Source: Ascochyta rabiei (lineage: Eukaryota; Ascomycota; Dothideomycetes; Pleosporales; Didymellaceae). From it: 64,000 nt of DNA. Shown here in pieces: positions 21,115 through 31,050 of the stretch. Under the pieces are notes generated by a model, which did not search any database, was not told the DNA's origin, and saw nothing but the letters and a program-made list of their open reading frames with translations. The DNA is taken from positions 743,501 through 807,500 of the forward strand of contig NC_082421.1 in assembly GCF_004011695.2 (NCBI RefSeq). The letters are read 5' to 3'. The position numbers and the translations under genes are program-made. The number at the start of each line of letters is the position of its first letter. Position 1 is the first letter of the stretch.

Positions 21115-23530
21115 TTAACCCTTCTTGTTGGCAATCCTGGTATTCACTCTCCGAATCGGGACCGTCACCTCCTCGTGTTGCAACCTCGCTGCCTCCAGGT
21201 CGTCGGCTGACGAGCGCGCGAGCACTTCCTCTGGCGTCGCGACAACGCCCCTGGCCACGACATCGAAGCCGTAGCGGTTTTTGAGGAAAAACGCAATCGC
21301 CTCCTTCTCCTCGTCTGTGCCGTTGCCGTAATGGTTCTTCAGCGCCTTCGCCACGAGCGTGTCTAGCAGGTTGCTAGCGTCGAGAGGTTGCGGTGTCGAG
21401 GACAATGGTGTAGAGAGAACGGTACTGCCGCTCAGACCCATGGCAGCCAGCTTGTCTCTTTTCTTCCATGTGGTCGCTCGCAATGGCTGCTTCTGCACAA
21501 ACTGCTCGACGCGTGTTTGAAGGTCCTCCCATGTCACGTTGCTGGCAAAGTACGGCTGCAACATGTCCTCGACCTTGCGTTTCAACGAAGAGAGGGGCTC
21601 GCCTGTTGACAAGAGGTACCGGATCTTGCTGATCATGAAGGTCACGTTCACGCCGGTGGCAAGGGGATGGACACCCACATTGCGCATCATGTCGCTCACG
21701 TCTTCGAACAAGTGCGCGTGAAAGACGTCTGGTCGATCCATGCCGAGGTAGTTGATCAGACGACGTACGACTACACGAGCTTCTTCGGGGCTGACATCCC
21801 CTGTAATGTCCATTTTCCAGTCCTTGTAGAACTTGGAACACGACTCGACCTTGAGGCGAGTGTGGGCCCCTTGGAAGCGCACAAAGTCTTTTGTGCTGAT
21901 ACCGGCCCCTTCCAGTTTGACGGCCAGGGTCGTGCGTAAGATGTCTCTGTCAGGCAACGTCGAGAGATATCGTCGAAGCTTGTGTTCAGCCTGTTCCAGT
22001 TCAAGGACGTTTCGAGGTCGGTTGTAGTCAGATGGCGTTGCCTCGGATAACTCGAGAGCGCCCACAAGCCCTTCTGCCCGCAGGGGGTCAAGTAGATCGC
22101 TGGGTAAAAGGCTACTGCAGCCGTTCTGGACGTCTAGTAGGTAGAGGAGTTTTGCGTAGCCTAGACGAAGGACATGAGGATCCGCCTTGACCATCTCCTT
22201 GACACGATGGACCAACTTTGCCATTTCAGCAGCAGAGAGCTGACCATGGAACTCGGGCAAGATCTGCCGACCCTTCTTGGGCGCCCCATGCCGACAGGAA
22301 TAGAGAAGTGCCTCCATATCGACGCCAAAGGATCTTGCGACGAGTCTCGTTTGAGGCTGTAATTCTCTCATCAAGTCCCTGATGTTGTCTACGCGAATGC
22401 CTTGGAGATAGGTCTTCAGTCGTTCAACGTACTCGCGGCGTTCTTGCTCGCCAGGAAGTAAGGGAAAATCGTAGACGATGGCTAGTTCGTGGGCGCGATC
22501 TAGGACTGCCGGTTTCCTCTCTGTCTGTCCCTCTCTGGTCTGCATCGCTGACGATTTCTTCCTTGTCTGTGTCGCTGGCTGTTTGGTGTCCGCCAGCCTT
22601 GGGTTCCGTTGTATGACAGCAGCGGACTCCAGGCTCCTGTACATGCCGTCGACGTAGGCGATGGTTGGTTCTTGGATGGCCTTGGTGTCCAGACTGTTCA
22701 TGTGTGCGACGAGGATGACATGGTCCCCGACAGTCAGTTCTTGGGTCAAGGTGCACTCAGCTGCAGCGCGGACGCTCTGGCCGAGTATCCTTGGCGGCGA
22801 TGGGGTGGTCGTGGGCGTGGGCGTGGGCGTAGGCGTGGGCGTGGACGTGGTGGTATCGGCTTGGGGGACGTCGACCTGCAGATGCTTCTCTCGGTGGGCG
22901 TAGGCGTCTGGGTGGTTTCCGCTGCAGAAGCTTTCGATGATGTCGCGGCTGGTGCCGAGGGCGGCGAGGAAGTGGACGCGGAAGCGGCCGTGGGCGGCGC
23001 GAATAGCGTTCAGGGCTTGGGAGGGCTCCTTGATGTTGAAGGAGATGGTGGGTGGGTCGAGGGTGACGGTGTTGAGGGAGGAGACGGCTATGCCCATGGG
23101 CACATGCTTGCCGCTGTCGGCGTCGTGGTGGGCGACGGTGATGACGGCGACCGAGGCAGGGACCTTGCGCATGAGACGGCGGACGTCTTCTTTGAGCAGT
23201 GCAGGGTCGAGAGCTGGCGCGTCCTCGCCTCCGTCCCTGCCTCCGTCCCTGTCTCCGTCCTCACTCAGGAAGGCGTGGATGGAGTAGTCCTCGTGCAGGC
23301 GACGGGTTTCGTGGTAGCATCGCAGGTGGGCGGTCGTCGCAGGGCCTCTTGGCGTGTGGGCGCGGCGCGAGGCGAGGAGACATGGTCCGCGGCGTTCTAC
23401 GAGGTCTCAGTACGTGTGTGGCAGCGTGGCAGCGTGGCAGCGTGGCGGGCGCGCTGGACTGACGTGCATGGCGGCTCCATGGGTACGAGGCCGCGAAGAA
23501 GCGCGAGGCTGGGCGCTGAGCGAGCGCCAT
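21115..23530 (-). CDS. Flavin reductase-like domain protein with a long C-terminal extension, probably mitochondrial
   Basis: Two exons are proposed: 23530-23401 and 23345-21115 (786 aa). The main frame has no ATG before an upstream stop, so exon 1 is inferred; the 55-nt intron (GTAGAA donor, AAGAG acceptor) joins a strongly basic presequence (MALAQRPASRFFAAS) to HLRCYHETRRLHEDYSIHAF in frame. A flavin-reductase-like FMN-binding domain follows (VRRLMRKVPASVAVITVAHH, GIAVSSLNTVTLDPPTISFNIK, HFLAALG, ECTLTQELTVGDHVILVAHM), interrupted by a Pro-Thr dipeptide run. The remaining 520 residues are mostly helical and match no domain I know. A start at the first internal Met (23172) would cut into the domain. 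The biochemical role is unknown. Confidence 0.72.
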
Positions 23531-24003
23531 GGTGCCAATGGTTCAGCGAGACATGCGCGACAGCACTCGCGTGGAGGGCTGGTCCAATCTGCGTCTGGCA
23601 CCGTCGTCTCCAGGCTGGGGGTGCAGGTGGCGAGGTGACGAGGTGACGAGGTGAAGGTGACGGTGACGAGGTGACGAGGTGAAGGTGACGGTGACGAGGT
23701 GAAGGTGACGGTGACGAGGTGAAGGTGACGGTGACGAGGTGACGGTGACGAGGTGACGGTGACGAGGTGACGGTGACGAGGTGACGGTGACGAGGTGACG
23801 GTGACGAGTTGACAATGTGACAATGTGACTGACGATGCTCGTCCTCCGATGCAGCAAACGCCGCTAAGAAAAAGTAGCGCCGACCCTCTCCCGAACTCCG
23901 CATCGCTGCATGGCCGCACGGCTGCGTTGTTGCACCCACGCCTGCACTCGCCTCGACTCGACTCCCTCTCGCTCTCGCTCTCGCTCTCGCTCTCGCAATC
24001 GCA
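23531..24003. promoter_or_regulatory. Divergent promoter region of the flavin-reductase-like and bL31m genes
   Basis: The interval separates two head-to-head genes whose products are both predicted to be mitochondrial. It contains the GGTGAC minisatellite (about 23630-23812) and, directly before the bL31m start, a (CTCTCG)n pyrimidine tract (23965-23996), a common core-promoter element in filamentous fungi. Confidence 0.6.
23630..23812. repeat. GAGGTGACGGTGAC minisatellite
   Basis: A 14-bp unit GAGGTGACGGTGAC mixed with a 20-bp variant GAGGTGAAGGTGACGGTGAC. The right end has five consecutive 14-bp copies and decays into GAGTTGACAATGTGAC. TGACG, a bZIP (CREB/ATF) half-site, recurs throughout. 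Confidence 0.92.
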
Positions 24004-24499
24004 ATGGCCGCCCCAATTCCCTCCCCCGGCGCCTTGCGTGCCCTCCGCGCCGCCATCGCCCCCTACACCCGCCACACCCACCAAGTGCGCCACGCGACCC
24101 TCCTGCGCCGCCCCAAGCGACCCTACACCTTCACCCAGCTCATCACCCTCTCCGACGGCTCCGCCTTCACCCTGCGCACCACAAACCCCCAGCCCGTCCT
24201 GAAGAGCGCAAAGGATATTCGCAACAACCCGCTCTGGAACCCCAGCAGCCAGAAGCTGCTGAACGTCGAGGAGGACGAGGCCGGCAAGCTCGCCGCCTTC
24301 AGGGCAAAGTTTGGCACAGGCTGGGACAGCGAGAGCGACAAGGTACGTCTGGCACATCGGGGGGAGAGCAGCGAGCACTGCCGCTAACACGCCCCAGGCC
24401 AAGAAGGGCGACAGTCTCCTCGACATCATCGGCGGCGCCGCAAAGCAAGCAGACGCGCCGAAGCCAGCCTCTGCTGCGCCAACACCGAAGAAGAAGTAG
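24004..24499 (+). CDS. mrpl36: Mitochondrial large-subunit ribosomal protein bL31m
   Basis: Two exons: 24004-24342 and 24398-24499 (146 aa), intron 55 nt with a GTACGT donor. A basic presequence (ALRALRAAIAPYTRHTHQVRHATLL) precedes the conserved RRPKRPYTFTQLITLSDGSAFTLRTT core and a KDIRNNPLWNPSSQKLLNVEEDEAGKLAAFRAKFG segment, which I recognise from fungal bL31m (yeast Mrpl36). The Lys/Ala-rich tail ends PKKK. It is a structural protein of the mitochondrial 54S subunit. The upstream CT-rich tract and short leader suit a strongly expressed ribosomal protein gene. Confidence 0.85.
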
Positions 24500-25206
24500 A
24501 GAGAAACACGAGGCGTTCAGGAAGAGCATGTCACACGATTGTACCATATGGGACTGGGAACGCGAGGAGCATCGTAGACGACAGGCGTGAAGCAAGCCAT
24601 CAATACCACCATTTGCATCTACTTGGACAGCCGTACTCACCAACACCACTAGCGCCTACCCTCGTCAGCACCACGAGTTTATGAACCACAAACTATAGGT
24701 GCCTGGGCTTGCGTAGAGTGGTCGTCGGGAGACACTTCATCGCCGTGTCGTTAGTTGAATAATTACCACCACCCAAAATATACAAACCCATCACCATCTG
24801 TCAACAATTGCTGCCCAAGATCAGAAGAAGTGAACGAACAACGGCGAGCAGACATGCAACCACAATGCGGTTGGTGAGAATCTAATCGAGTTTGAACAGA
24901 CTTTGGTGAACACATCGCACTAGACCGTGGACAGAGCACCAAGGGAAATAACTAGCAAATGAGATGGCACTTTGCTGTGCAGAGTGTACAAAACTCATCT
25001 GGCCATGGACGGGATGGGTGGGGATCGCGAAATACCAGTTTGGACTCGCACGTCTTTCAGGCATCCCACAGGAGCGCACTGCGTAATGGCAACAACGGGG
25101 CAGTGACGGTAGCCAAGAACGAGGCTGTGAAGCTGCGTGACAGTGCGATACTTAAGACTCAGTCCGTGGTTGCATGTTAGTTGGTCTTCACATTACAGAG
25201 CTCATC
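24500..25206. other. Intergenic region upstream of the secreted glycoprotein gene
   Basis: No gene is supportable. The 13-mer CAGTGACGGTAGC occurs at 25101-25113, about 95 nt before the next start codon; two further copies lie at 28529 and 28635. Confidence 0.6.
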
Positions 25207-26258
25207 ATGCATCCAACCACTTTCCCCCTCTTAGCAGCACTCGCCCTGCTCTCGCCATCGCTCGCTCAGCACCCACTCGACTCACTCAAATGCCGTATCC
25301 CGGGTGTCGGAGCATGGAACATTGATCCTGCGCTCGGAGACAGAAGCTACAACGCCTCGGGCACCCGTCCCTTCACCTGGAACAACACCGCCGCCCGCAA
25401 CTTGAACCTCACAGAGCCATGGCTCATTTCTGTCATCACAAATGACACCGCCCGCGGCCACCACGTCACGCCCGGCAGCAACTACGAGGGAAAGATCTCT
25501 GCGGAGGCTGTCACCAACAAAGGCTACCTCAGTGTACCTGACAATGTACGCAACACAAGCCTCTGCATCTACCAGCTCATGCCCGTCAACGCCACGTCAG
25601 AGGGAGACGGAAGTAACGGCTGCAGCGGTGTACTGAGTCCGAAGTGCATGGACTACCTGCGAAGCGTCGTGGTACAAACCAACATGAGCACACCAGATGC
25701 ATGTGCAGACACACCGCTCGGGCGGTATCCTCGCGACGCTGCAGAAGCAGCATGCGGCGCTGAATTCAAAGGCCAGGCGGATTCAGGTGACTAGCACCCT
25801 TCTCATCTCTAGTCTGCGATATACCTGACCTTGAAACACATGCAGCGCGCATCCAAGACGCAGGCAATGATACCTGTACATACCCATCTCTACCCAGCAT
25901 CGACCTTCCAGAGAACTACCATACTTTCCAACGTTGGAACGCCCAACTCCCCTGGTACAACTTCGGGGGCATCGGCGACTTCAGTCCAAACCAGACGTAT
26001 GATCTCATGGTCGCGCAATCGGTGCCGTTCATCGTAGCGGCTCAATTCAACGACAGCACGCAGCCCGCGCCTGAGAGCGACGTGCAATTCGTCTGTGTGA
26101 CTCCGAAGGATGTGGTAGCGGGCAGTAGAGTTCCTGAAAACAAGACGCCCTGGAACCACACCACTCAGCCAGACTCGGGTGCAGGCGCGAGGCTGGGTCG
26201 AGGAGCAGCGGTCGTGCTGGCTAGGGCTGGGGCTGTTAGTCTGACACTCGTGCTGTGA
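25207..26258 (+). CDS. Secreted, probably GPI-anchored N-glycoprotein of unknown function
   Basis: Two exons: 25207-25786 and 25846-26258 (330 aa), intron 59 nt. The start at 25207 gives a clear signal peptide (MHPTTFPLLAALALLSPSLAQ); an upstream in-frame ATG at 25174 would precede it with a polar extension. The body has about a dozen NxS/T sequons, regularly spaced cysteines (CIYQLMP, NGCSGVLSPKCMDYL, ACADTPL, AACGAEF, NDTCTY) and a QFVCVTPKDVVAGSRVPENKTP block. The C-terminus is hydrophobic (AAVVLARAGAVSLTLVL) after a small-residue linker, as in GPI precursors. The product should be a cell-wall or plasma-membrane surface protein. Two degraded relatives follow within 2 kb. I do not recognise a named family. 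Confidence 0.8.
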
Positions 26259-27058
26259 GAGCAGAGCCGTACCGTGTTGTTTCTGCCTGTACCATCCCCA
26301 TCAGGAGGACAGCGAGGACGATCAATTAGCTAGAGGAAGATCATGTCTCCAAGACAACACAATGACTTGCCGTGACAGCGCTCTACCACAACATACCGTA
26401 GCTTCTCCTCCACTCTGCAAGAGCTTGGAATTTGGTTTCTCCAGAGCCTGCAAAGCTCCCCAATCCAGCTCATCCCCTAACCATGTTACGCCGAGGTACG
26501 TTCGAGCCATTCAATCAGGCTGATATTTCGTACCTAACTGATCGGCGAGGTCCAATGAAGCTCCCCAATGACGTAGGTAAATTTCCTAATCCGCATAAGC
26601 TCTCATCGAATTGAACGACCACCAATCGTTCTCCCAAAATAGTAGCAGCGCCATCGAATTCCTACACACGCATGATTCACTAGGCTGAGAGTCGCTTGCT
26701 TGCAGCCCCAGCCAAGCCGGGCTCCGGCTACTTTGTTTATGTTTGTCCAACCACAACGCATGCCAACGTAACCTTTTTGCGCTGTAGATCTCGGTAGGCG
26801 CTGCACCGCAAGGCTGTGTTGGGCTGGGTTTGTTTGCGATTGCAAGCGGCGGCTTCGACGGCGCGCAGGGGTTTCTGCGCGAACGCACTGCTGAACCAGT
26901 CCGAACTGCGCTGCGGCTCTTTTCTGGACTCCGGACGCCGCGAGCGAGGAGATGAAGCGCGCGGGCCTCTCTTGTGAGTATGGCTTTGGCCGGGAGAAAT
27001 TCTGCCTGCTGCACTGAATGTGGGTTCTCTTGCTAACCGCTGGTTCTTCTACCCGTAG
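26259..27058. other. Intergenic region between members of the secreted-glycoprotein family
   Basis: I see no intact exon. Around 26800-26975 one frame has cysteines spaced roughly as in the end of exon 1 of the 25207 gene (GFCANALLNQSELRCGSF) followed by a GTGAGT donor at 26974. The phase does not fit the downstream exon, so it can only be a remnant, if it is real. Confidence 0.35.
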
Positions 27059-27302
27059 GCTATCAGATCATCACAAACGCCACTTGCGCCTACCCCTCCC
27101 TGTCCGGCGTCGACATCCCAGGCAACTACGTGACGCAGGCCATGCTCTCCTCCTTGAACCCCTTAGAGGCAGGTCCCGGAACCGGCTGGGCAAACTACAG
27201 CAGCGTGGTCGAGCAAGGGCGCGACGTGGTGCACTGGGGGGGGGGGGGGGGGTGTGGAGTGTCGTGGTAGCTAGCACGCTCGGCTTGGTCCTCGCTCTGT
27301 AG
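27059..27302 (+). pseudogene. Second copy of the glycoprotein family: last exon only, frame broken at a G17 run
   Basis: After a CCCGTAG acceptor at 27058 the frame reads AYQIITNATCAYPSLSGVDI, aligning with ARIQDAGNDTCTYPSLPSID at the start of exon 2 of the gene at 25207, in the same phase. It continues to VVEQGRDVVHWGGGGG, where a run of 17 G (27236-27252) shifts the frame: the original frame stops at 27270, while the hydrophobic GPI-like tail VWSVVVASTLGLVLAL lies in another frame ending at 27302. The middle VCVTP...GSRVPE block is missing. No matching exon 1 is intact. It is either a pseudogene or a shortened gene with a homopolymer error. Confidence 0.6.
27236..27252. repeat. Homopolymer run of 17 G
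   Basis: An uninterrupted G17 tract inside the degraded second glycoprotein copy. A length change of one or two bases decides whether the C-terminal anchor-like tail is in frame. Confidence 0.95.
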
Positions 27303-27739
27303 ACATATAGCACATATATTGACACACCCAAGACATTCCCTCTACAGCTAGAAAATCACTCGTCCGAGAACCCTTGCAGACCTACTACCAACCAACCACC
27401 CCTTCCTTCCCGATCCCTTCCATGCTACCTACTATCCTCCATACATGCAATCCAATGCAACACAGCACATTGCTCAACCACGTACCCAACTCGTAGCACA
27501 CAAGCAAGCAAGCTCCCGAGAATCCATCACAACGAACCCATCCCCACACCCAGTCTCACCGCCAAGTCGGATACGAGCCGCCGCCTCGCCGTGCCGGGAA
27601 CGAAGAACAGCCCCAGCCCCAGCGGCGCAGATCAGCAGGGTTTCGTAGGCGAAGCGGACGGTAGGAAGTATAGTCTCTGGCTCCTATGCTTTAGGCGGGC
27701 CATGCGTGTGCAGAGGAGAGCTGCATCTCGGCGGGGGAT

Positions 27740-28234
27740 ATGACGATGGGCAAGGATGAGAGTTGCTGTGTGGGTAGTGCTGAATGTGTGTATAGTAAGG
27801 AGAAAAGGCATACACTCCGGGAACCACGAAAACCCTTGTTTCCCTTTGGAGACACTGCAGTAGCAAAGAGCCGGAAGGAAGAATGCACACCTTCCGACAT
27901 TCGAGGTCGCTACGTACATGCCGAAGTAGGTCGGGTTTCCTCGCCGTACAGAGACCTATACCCGGACGACGATGCGACTGAGAGGTACGACTTGCGTGTC
28001 AGCCAGGCGATCTCGCTCGCTATCAGTTTCTCCGCCGAGGACATCGGGTATCATGGCTTCCCACAGGATGCAAAGGTTGTTTGTGTGACGCCCAACCGCA
28101 TGCAACCGGGCAGCCGCGTTCCTGAGAGCAAGACTCCACGGGAGAGTTCAGACCCTGGTGCGAGCTGGGCAAAGGCTGCTGGAGGGTCGAGTATAGCGGT
28201 GGCCGGTACTATGGGGTTGATGCTTGCCTTGTAG
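27740..28234 (+). pseudogene. Third copy of the glycoprotein family: C-terminal part only
   Basis: From about 27986 the frame reads YDLRVSQAISLAISF, then DAKVVCVTPNRMQPGSRVPE, SKTP and a tail SSIAVAGTMGLMLAL. This is collinear with YDLMVAQSVPFIVAAQF, VQFVCVTPKDVVAGSRVPE, NKTP and the hydrophobic tail of the gene at 25207. The frame is open back to 27740, but that part shows no signal peptide and no similarity to the family N-terminus, and I find no upstream exon. The copy therefore seems to be a 5'-truncated relic, though expression of a short protein cannot be excluded. Confidence 0.6.
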
Positions 28235-29146
28235 GCGAACGGAGTGATTCCCATCGAGAGCTTGCCATCATCGAGTTGGTGACCAGTTTGAGGAGGTTTT
28301 CGAACCAAGGATGAGAAAGGCAGCCTTAATTAGCAAACCTACAAGCAATGGTCCATGCATACCATGTCACACGTACCCACCCGTGGAACATCCGCTAATC
28401 GTGCTCAGTATGAACCAGAGGATCAGTATTTCGTTGTTCAAATTTTTGCTTGTCCATGGCACAGTTTGATGGAAATTCTCGGGCACGCGAGAGTGCCGCA
28501 GCTGAAGATCAGTCTGCAGACATGGCGGCAGTGACGGTAGCTGAGTCGGCGGGATTGAAGCCTGCAATGTAGGGTCCATATCGAAAGCAATAAAAAAAAC
28601 TCCCCTCTGCAACGAGATTCCCGGTACTATTGTACAGTGACGGTAGCGAATGCGGCCGAACTTCTCAACTGTTTCGCAGCCGGTGGAAGACATGATGGTG
28701 TCGTGCAGTTTAAGCTTAATCTAAACAAGGTTTAAGGTTTGCTCGCTTCTCACATTACGCTCTCGGGTCGCAAAGCTGGGCCGCCCTTTCACAACACGCA
28801 GTCTCCTGCTCAGTAGTTGCGCATCTCTGTATGATGCGAGCCCCTGCAAAGGAGGGATTAGTTCTCGAAACAGTCTGCAGTTGCCGGGAGTGTGCGGGGA
28901 GCAAGTGACGCCAGATTACGTACCAAGCTTCAGGCTTTGTCCTTAGAGGCTACGCAATCCAGGGTCCACCGCGCCGGTACCATTGATCAGCATGATGGAC
29001 TTCCAACTTCGATACCGCGAGTGACGTCGAGCCTCGTGGTGGACATCCTTGCTGAAAAATTGACAAAGCTGCCAGTCAATTTCATTATCGTCGCTTGGAC
29101 TCAAATCTCATATAATCCCCCCAGAAAATTCGCACAATTCGGCAGC
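28235..29146. other. Intergenic region with two copies of a 13-bp element
   Basis: CAGTGACGGTAGC occurs at 28529-28541 and 28635-28647, 94 nt apart, upstream of the amino-acid transporter gene. No gene is supportable; the frame of the transporter continues upstream from 29147 but has no ATG. Confidence 0.6.
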
Positions 29147-30834
29147 ATGCGCGATACAATGCGCAGCGGCCCGTCGACGCGCCGCGGCATGCATCCGGCG
29201 GCTGAAGATGTGCAATTCAGTGAGAAAGCAGAGAGCGAACGCGACCTCACAAGCGACCGTGCCAACAGTCCCGACGTGGAAACCGGGTCCCACGCTCGAG
29301 AGAACACAAGATCTCGTGCGCCTGATGACGACCCATTTGGCGACGAAGAAAACAGCGAAGTGAAGTACCGAACTTTGAGGTGGTGGTACGTATGCTCGAA
29401 AGCCGTTCGAGCAAAGACTGATAGGATGCTTAGGCAGGCTGGTATGATCATGATTGCGGAGACGATATCCCTCGGTATCTTGTCTTTGCCGTCTGTTCTT
29501 GCGACCATTGGATTCGTGCCGGGTATTATACTCATTGTTGCCATGGGCGCACTCGCCACATACACAGGCTACGTCCTTGGTCAATACAAGGCGGCTTACC
29601 CGCGAGTTCACAACCTTGCAGATGCGCTAGAGGTCATGTGGGGACCGTTTGGACGCGAGTTCGGTGGTGCTGCGCAGACAATCTTCCTCATCTTTGGTAT
29701 GTCGAAGGGCTAGGTGAAGAAAGCGAAGTACTGACCGGTGCAGTGATGGGCTCGCATATCCTAACATTCACCATCGCCATGAATTCTATTACCGAGAGCG
29801 CGACGTGCAGCATCGTCTGGGGAGTCGTGGGATTTGTGGTGCTGTGGATATTTTCTCTTCCAAGAACCTTGAAGAAGGTCTCATACCTCAGCATTGTCTG
29901 TACGTATTCCCAGCTGGTACTTTCTTCAATCGAGATTAACCTGAGGCAGCGTTCATCTCGATCTGCGGCGCAGTCTTCTTGACTATGATTGCGCTAGGAA
30001 TTGATCCAAAGCCGAATCTCAACCTGGCCGCCACATACTCACCGAGCTTTGCGCCAGCCTTCCTGGCTGTAACCAACATCATCTTCGCCTACGCTGGCCA
30101 TGTGGCTTTCTTCTCCTTTATCTCTGAGTTTCGGGACCCGACCGAGTTCCCAAAGGCACTGTTCCTGCTGCAAGCAACGGACATCACGATGTACTTGGTG
30201 GTCGCCATTGTAGTGTATAGATTTGCTGGTGTAAACGTCGCGAGCCCTGCGCTCGGGAGCGCGAGTAAGATTGTGGTGAAGATCGCATACGGCATTGCAT
30301 TGCCTACGGTGCGTCAGCAACCAAGAACGACGCAGAATATATCAACTGACCACCAGTAGATCCTCCTAGCTGGCGTCATCTACGGCCATGTACGTTACTG
30401 ATAAGAACGCATCGGAACTTGAATCAACTGACCAACAACAGGTAGCTTCCAAGTACATATATGTGAGAATCTTCCGTGGAACGCGACATATGGGTTCCCG
30501 CACTTGGCTCGCCATCGGATCGTGGGCTGGCATCACTCTCACACTCTGGACGATTGCTTGGATCATTGCTGAGAGCATTCCCAACTTCAATTCCCTGCTT
30601 GGCCTCATCTCTGCGCTGTTCGCTTCCTGGTTTACGTACGGGTTGAGTGGCTTTTTTTGGCTGTACCTCAACTGGGGCAACTACACCGCGAACTGGAAGA
30701 AGATGAGCTTGACAGCTCTGAATCTTGGCGTTTTCTGCATTGGCGCTGCCGTCTGTGGAATCGGGCTGTACGCAAGTGGAAGGTCAATTCATGACTCCCA
30801 AACAGGCGCCTCCTGGTCTTGCAGTCGATCGTGA
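29147..30834 (+). CDS. AAAP-family amino-acid transporter (Mtr-like neutral amino-acid permease)
   Basis: Five exons: 29147-29696, 29744-29899, 29950-30308, 30360-30389 and 30442-30834 (495 aa), introns 47-52 nt; exon 4 has just 30 nt. A hydrophilic acidic N-terminus (about 90 residues) is followed by TM1 with the AAAP opening pattern GMIMIAETISLGILSLPSVLATIGFVPG. About eleven membrane segments follow, including IIFAYAGHVAFFSFISEFRDPTEFPKAL, a block typical of fungal Mtr/neutral amino-acid permeases. The C-terminus ends SGRSIHDSQTGASWSC. It should import neutral or aromatic amino acids across the plasma or vacuolar membrane by proton symport. The first ATG of the open frame, at 29147, was used; several in-frame codons precede it but none is ATG. 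Confidence 0.88.
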
Positions 30835-31050
30835 GGTCTACATAGATAGACATAGTAGGCTGGGTCTGGTCCTTCGACCAATGATGTTGATATTGGTGGA
30901 AGATGAATGCAACAGAGAACGCCGGCGAGGCTTGTATCGCCTCATGATATTCCGAAAACGCCCGCTTGAAAAAATGCTCAAGGTCTATGTAGACAGAACT
31001 GTCAACAAGAAAAACGTGGATGGATGTGAGAACAAGCTGGAGGTCCGATG

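Noticed and set aside
22609..23646. 345-codon plus-strand frame opposite the flavin-reductase-like gene
   Set aside because: Low-complexity Val/Gly-rich translation of repeats; the minus strand carries the FMN-binding motifs.
23407..24429. 340-codon minus-strand frame through the GGTGAC array
   Set aside because: Its RHRHLVTVTSSPSP repeats come directly from the minisatellite, and it overlaps the bL31m gene.
26586..27014. 142-codon minus-strand frame between the glycoprotein copies
   Set aside because: No recognisable protein features; the plus strand in this interval has at best a degraded exon of the glycoprotein family.
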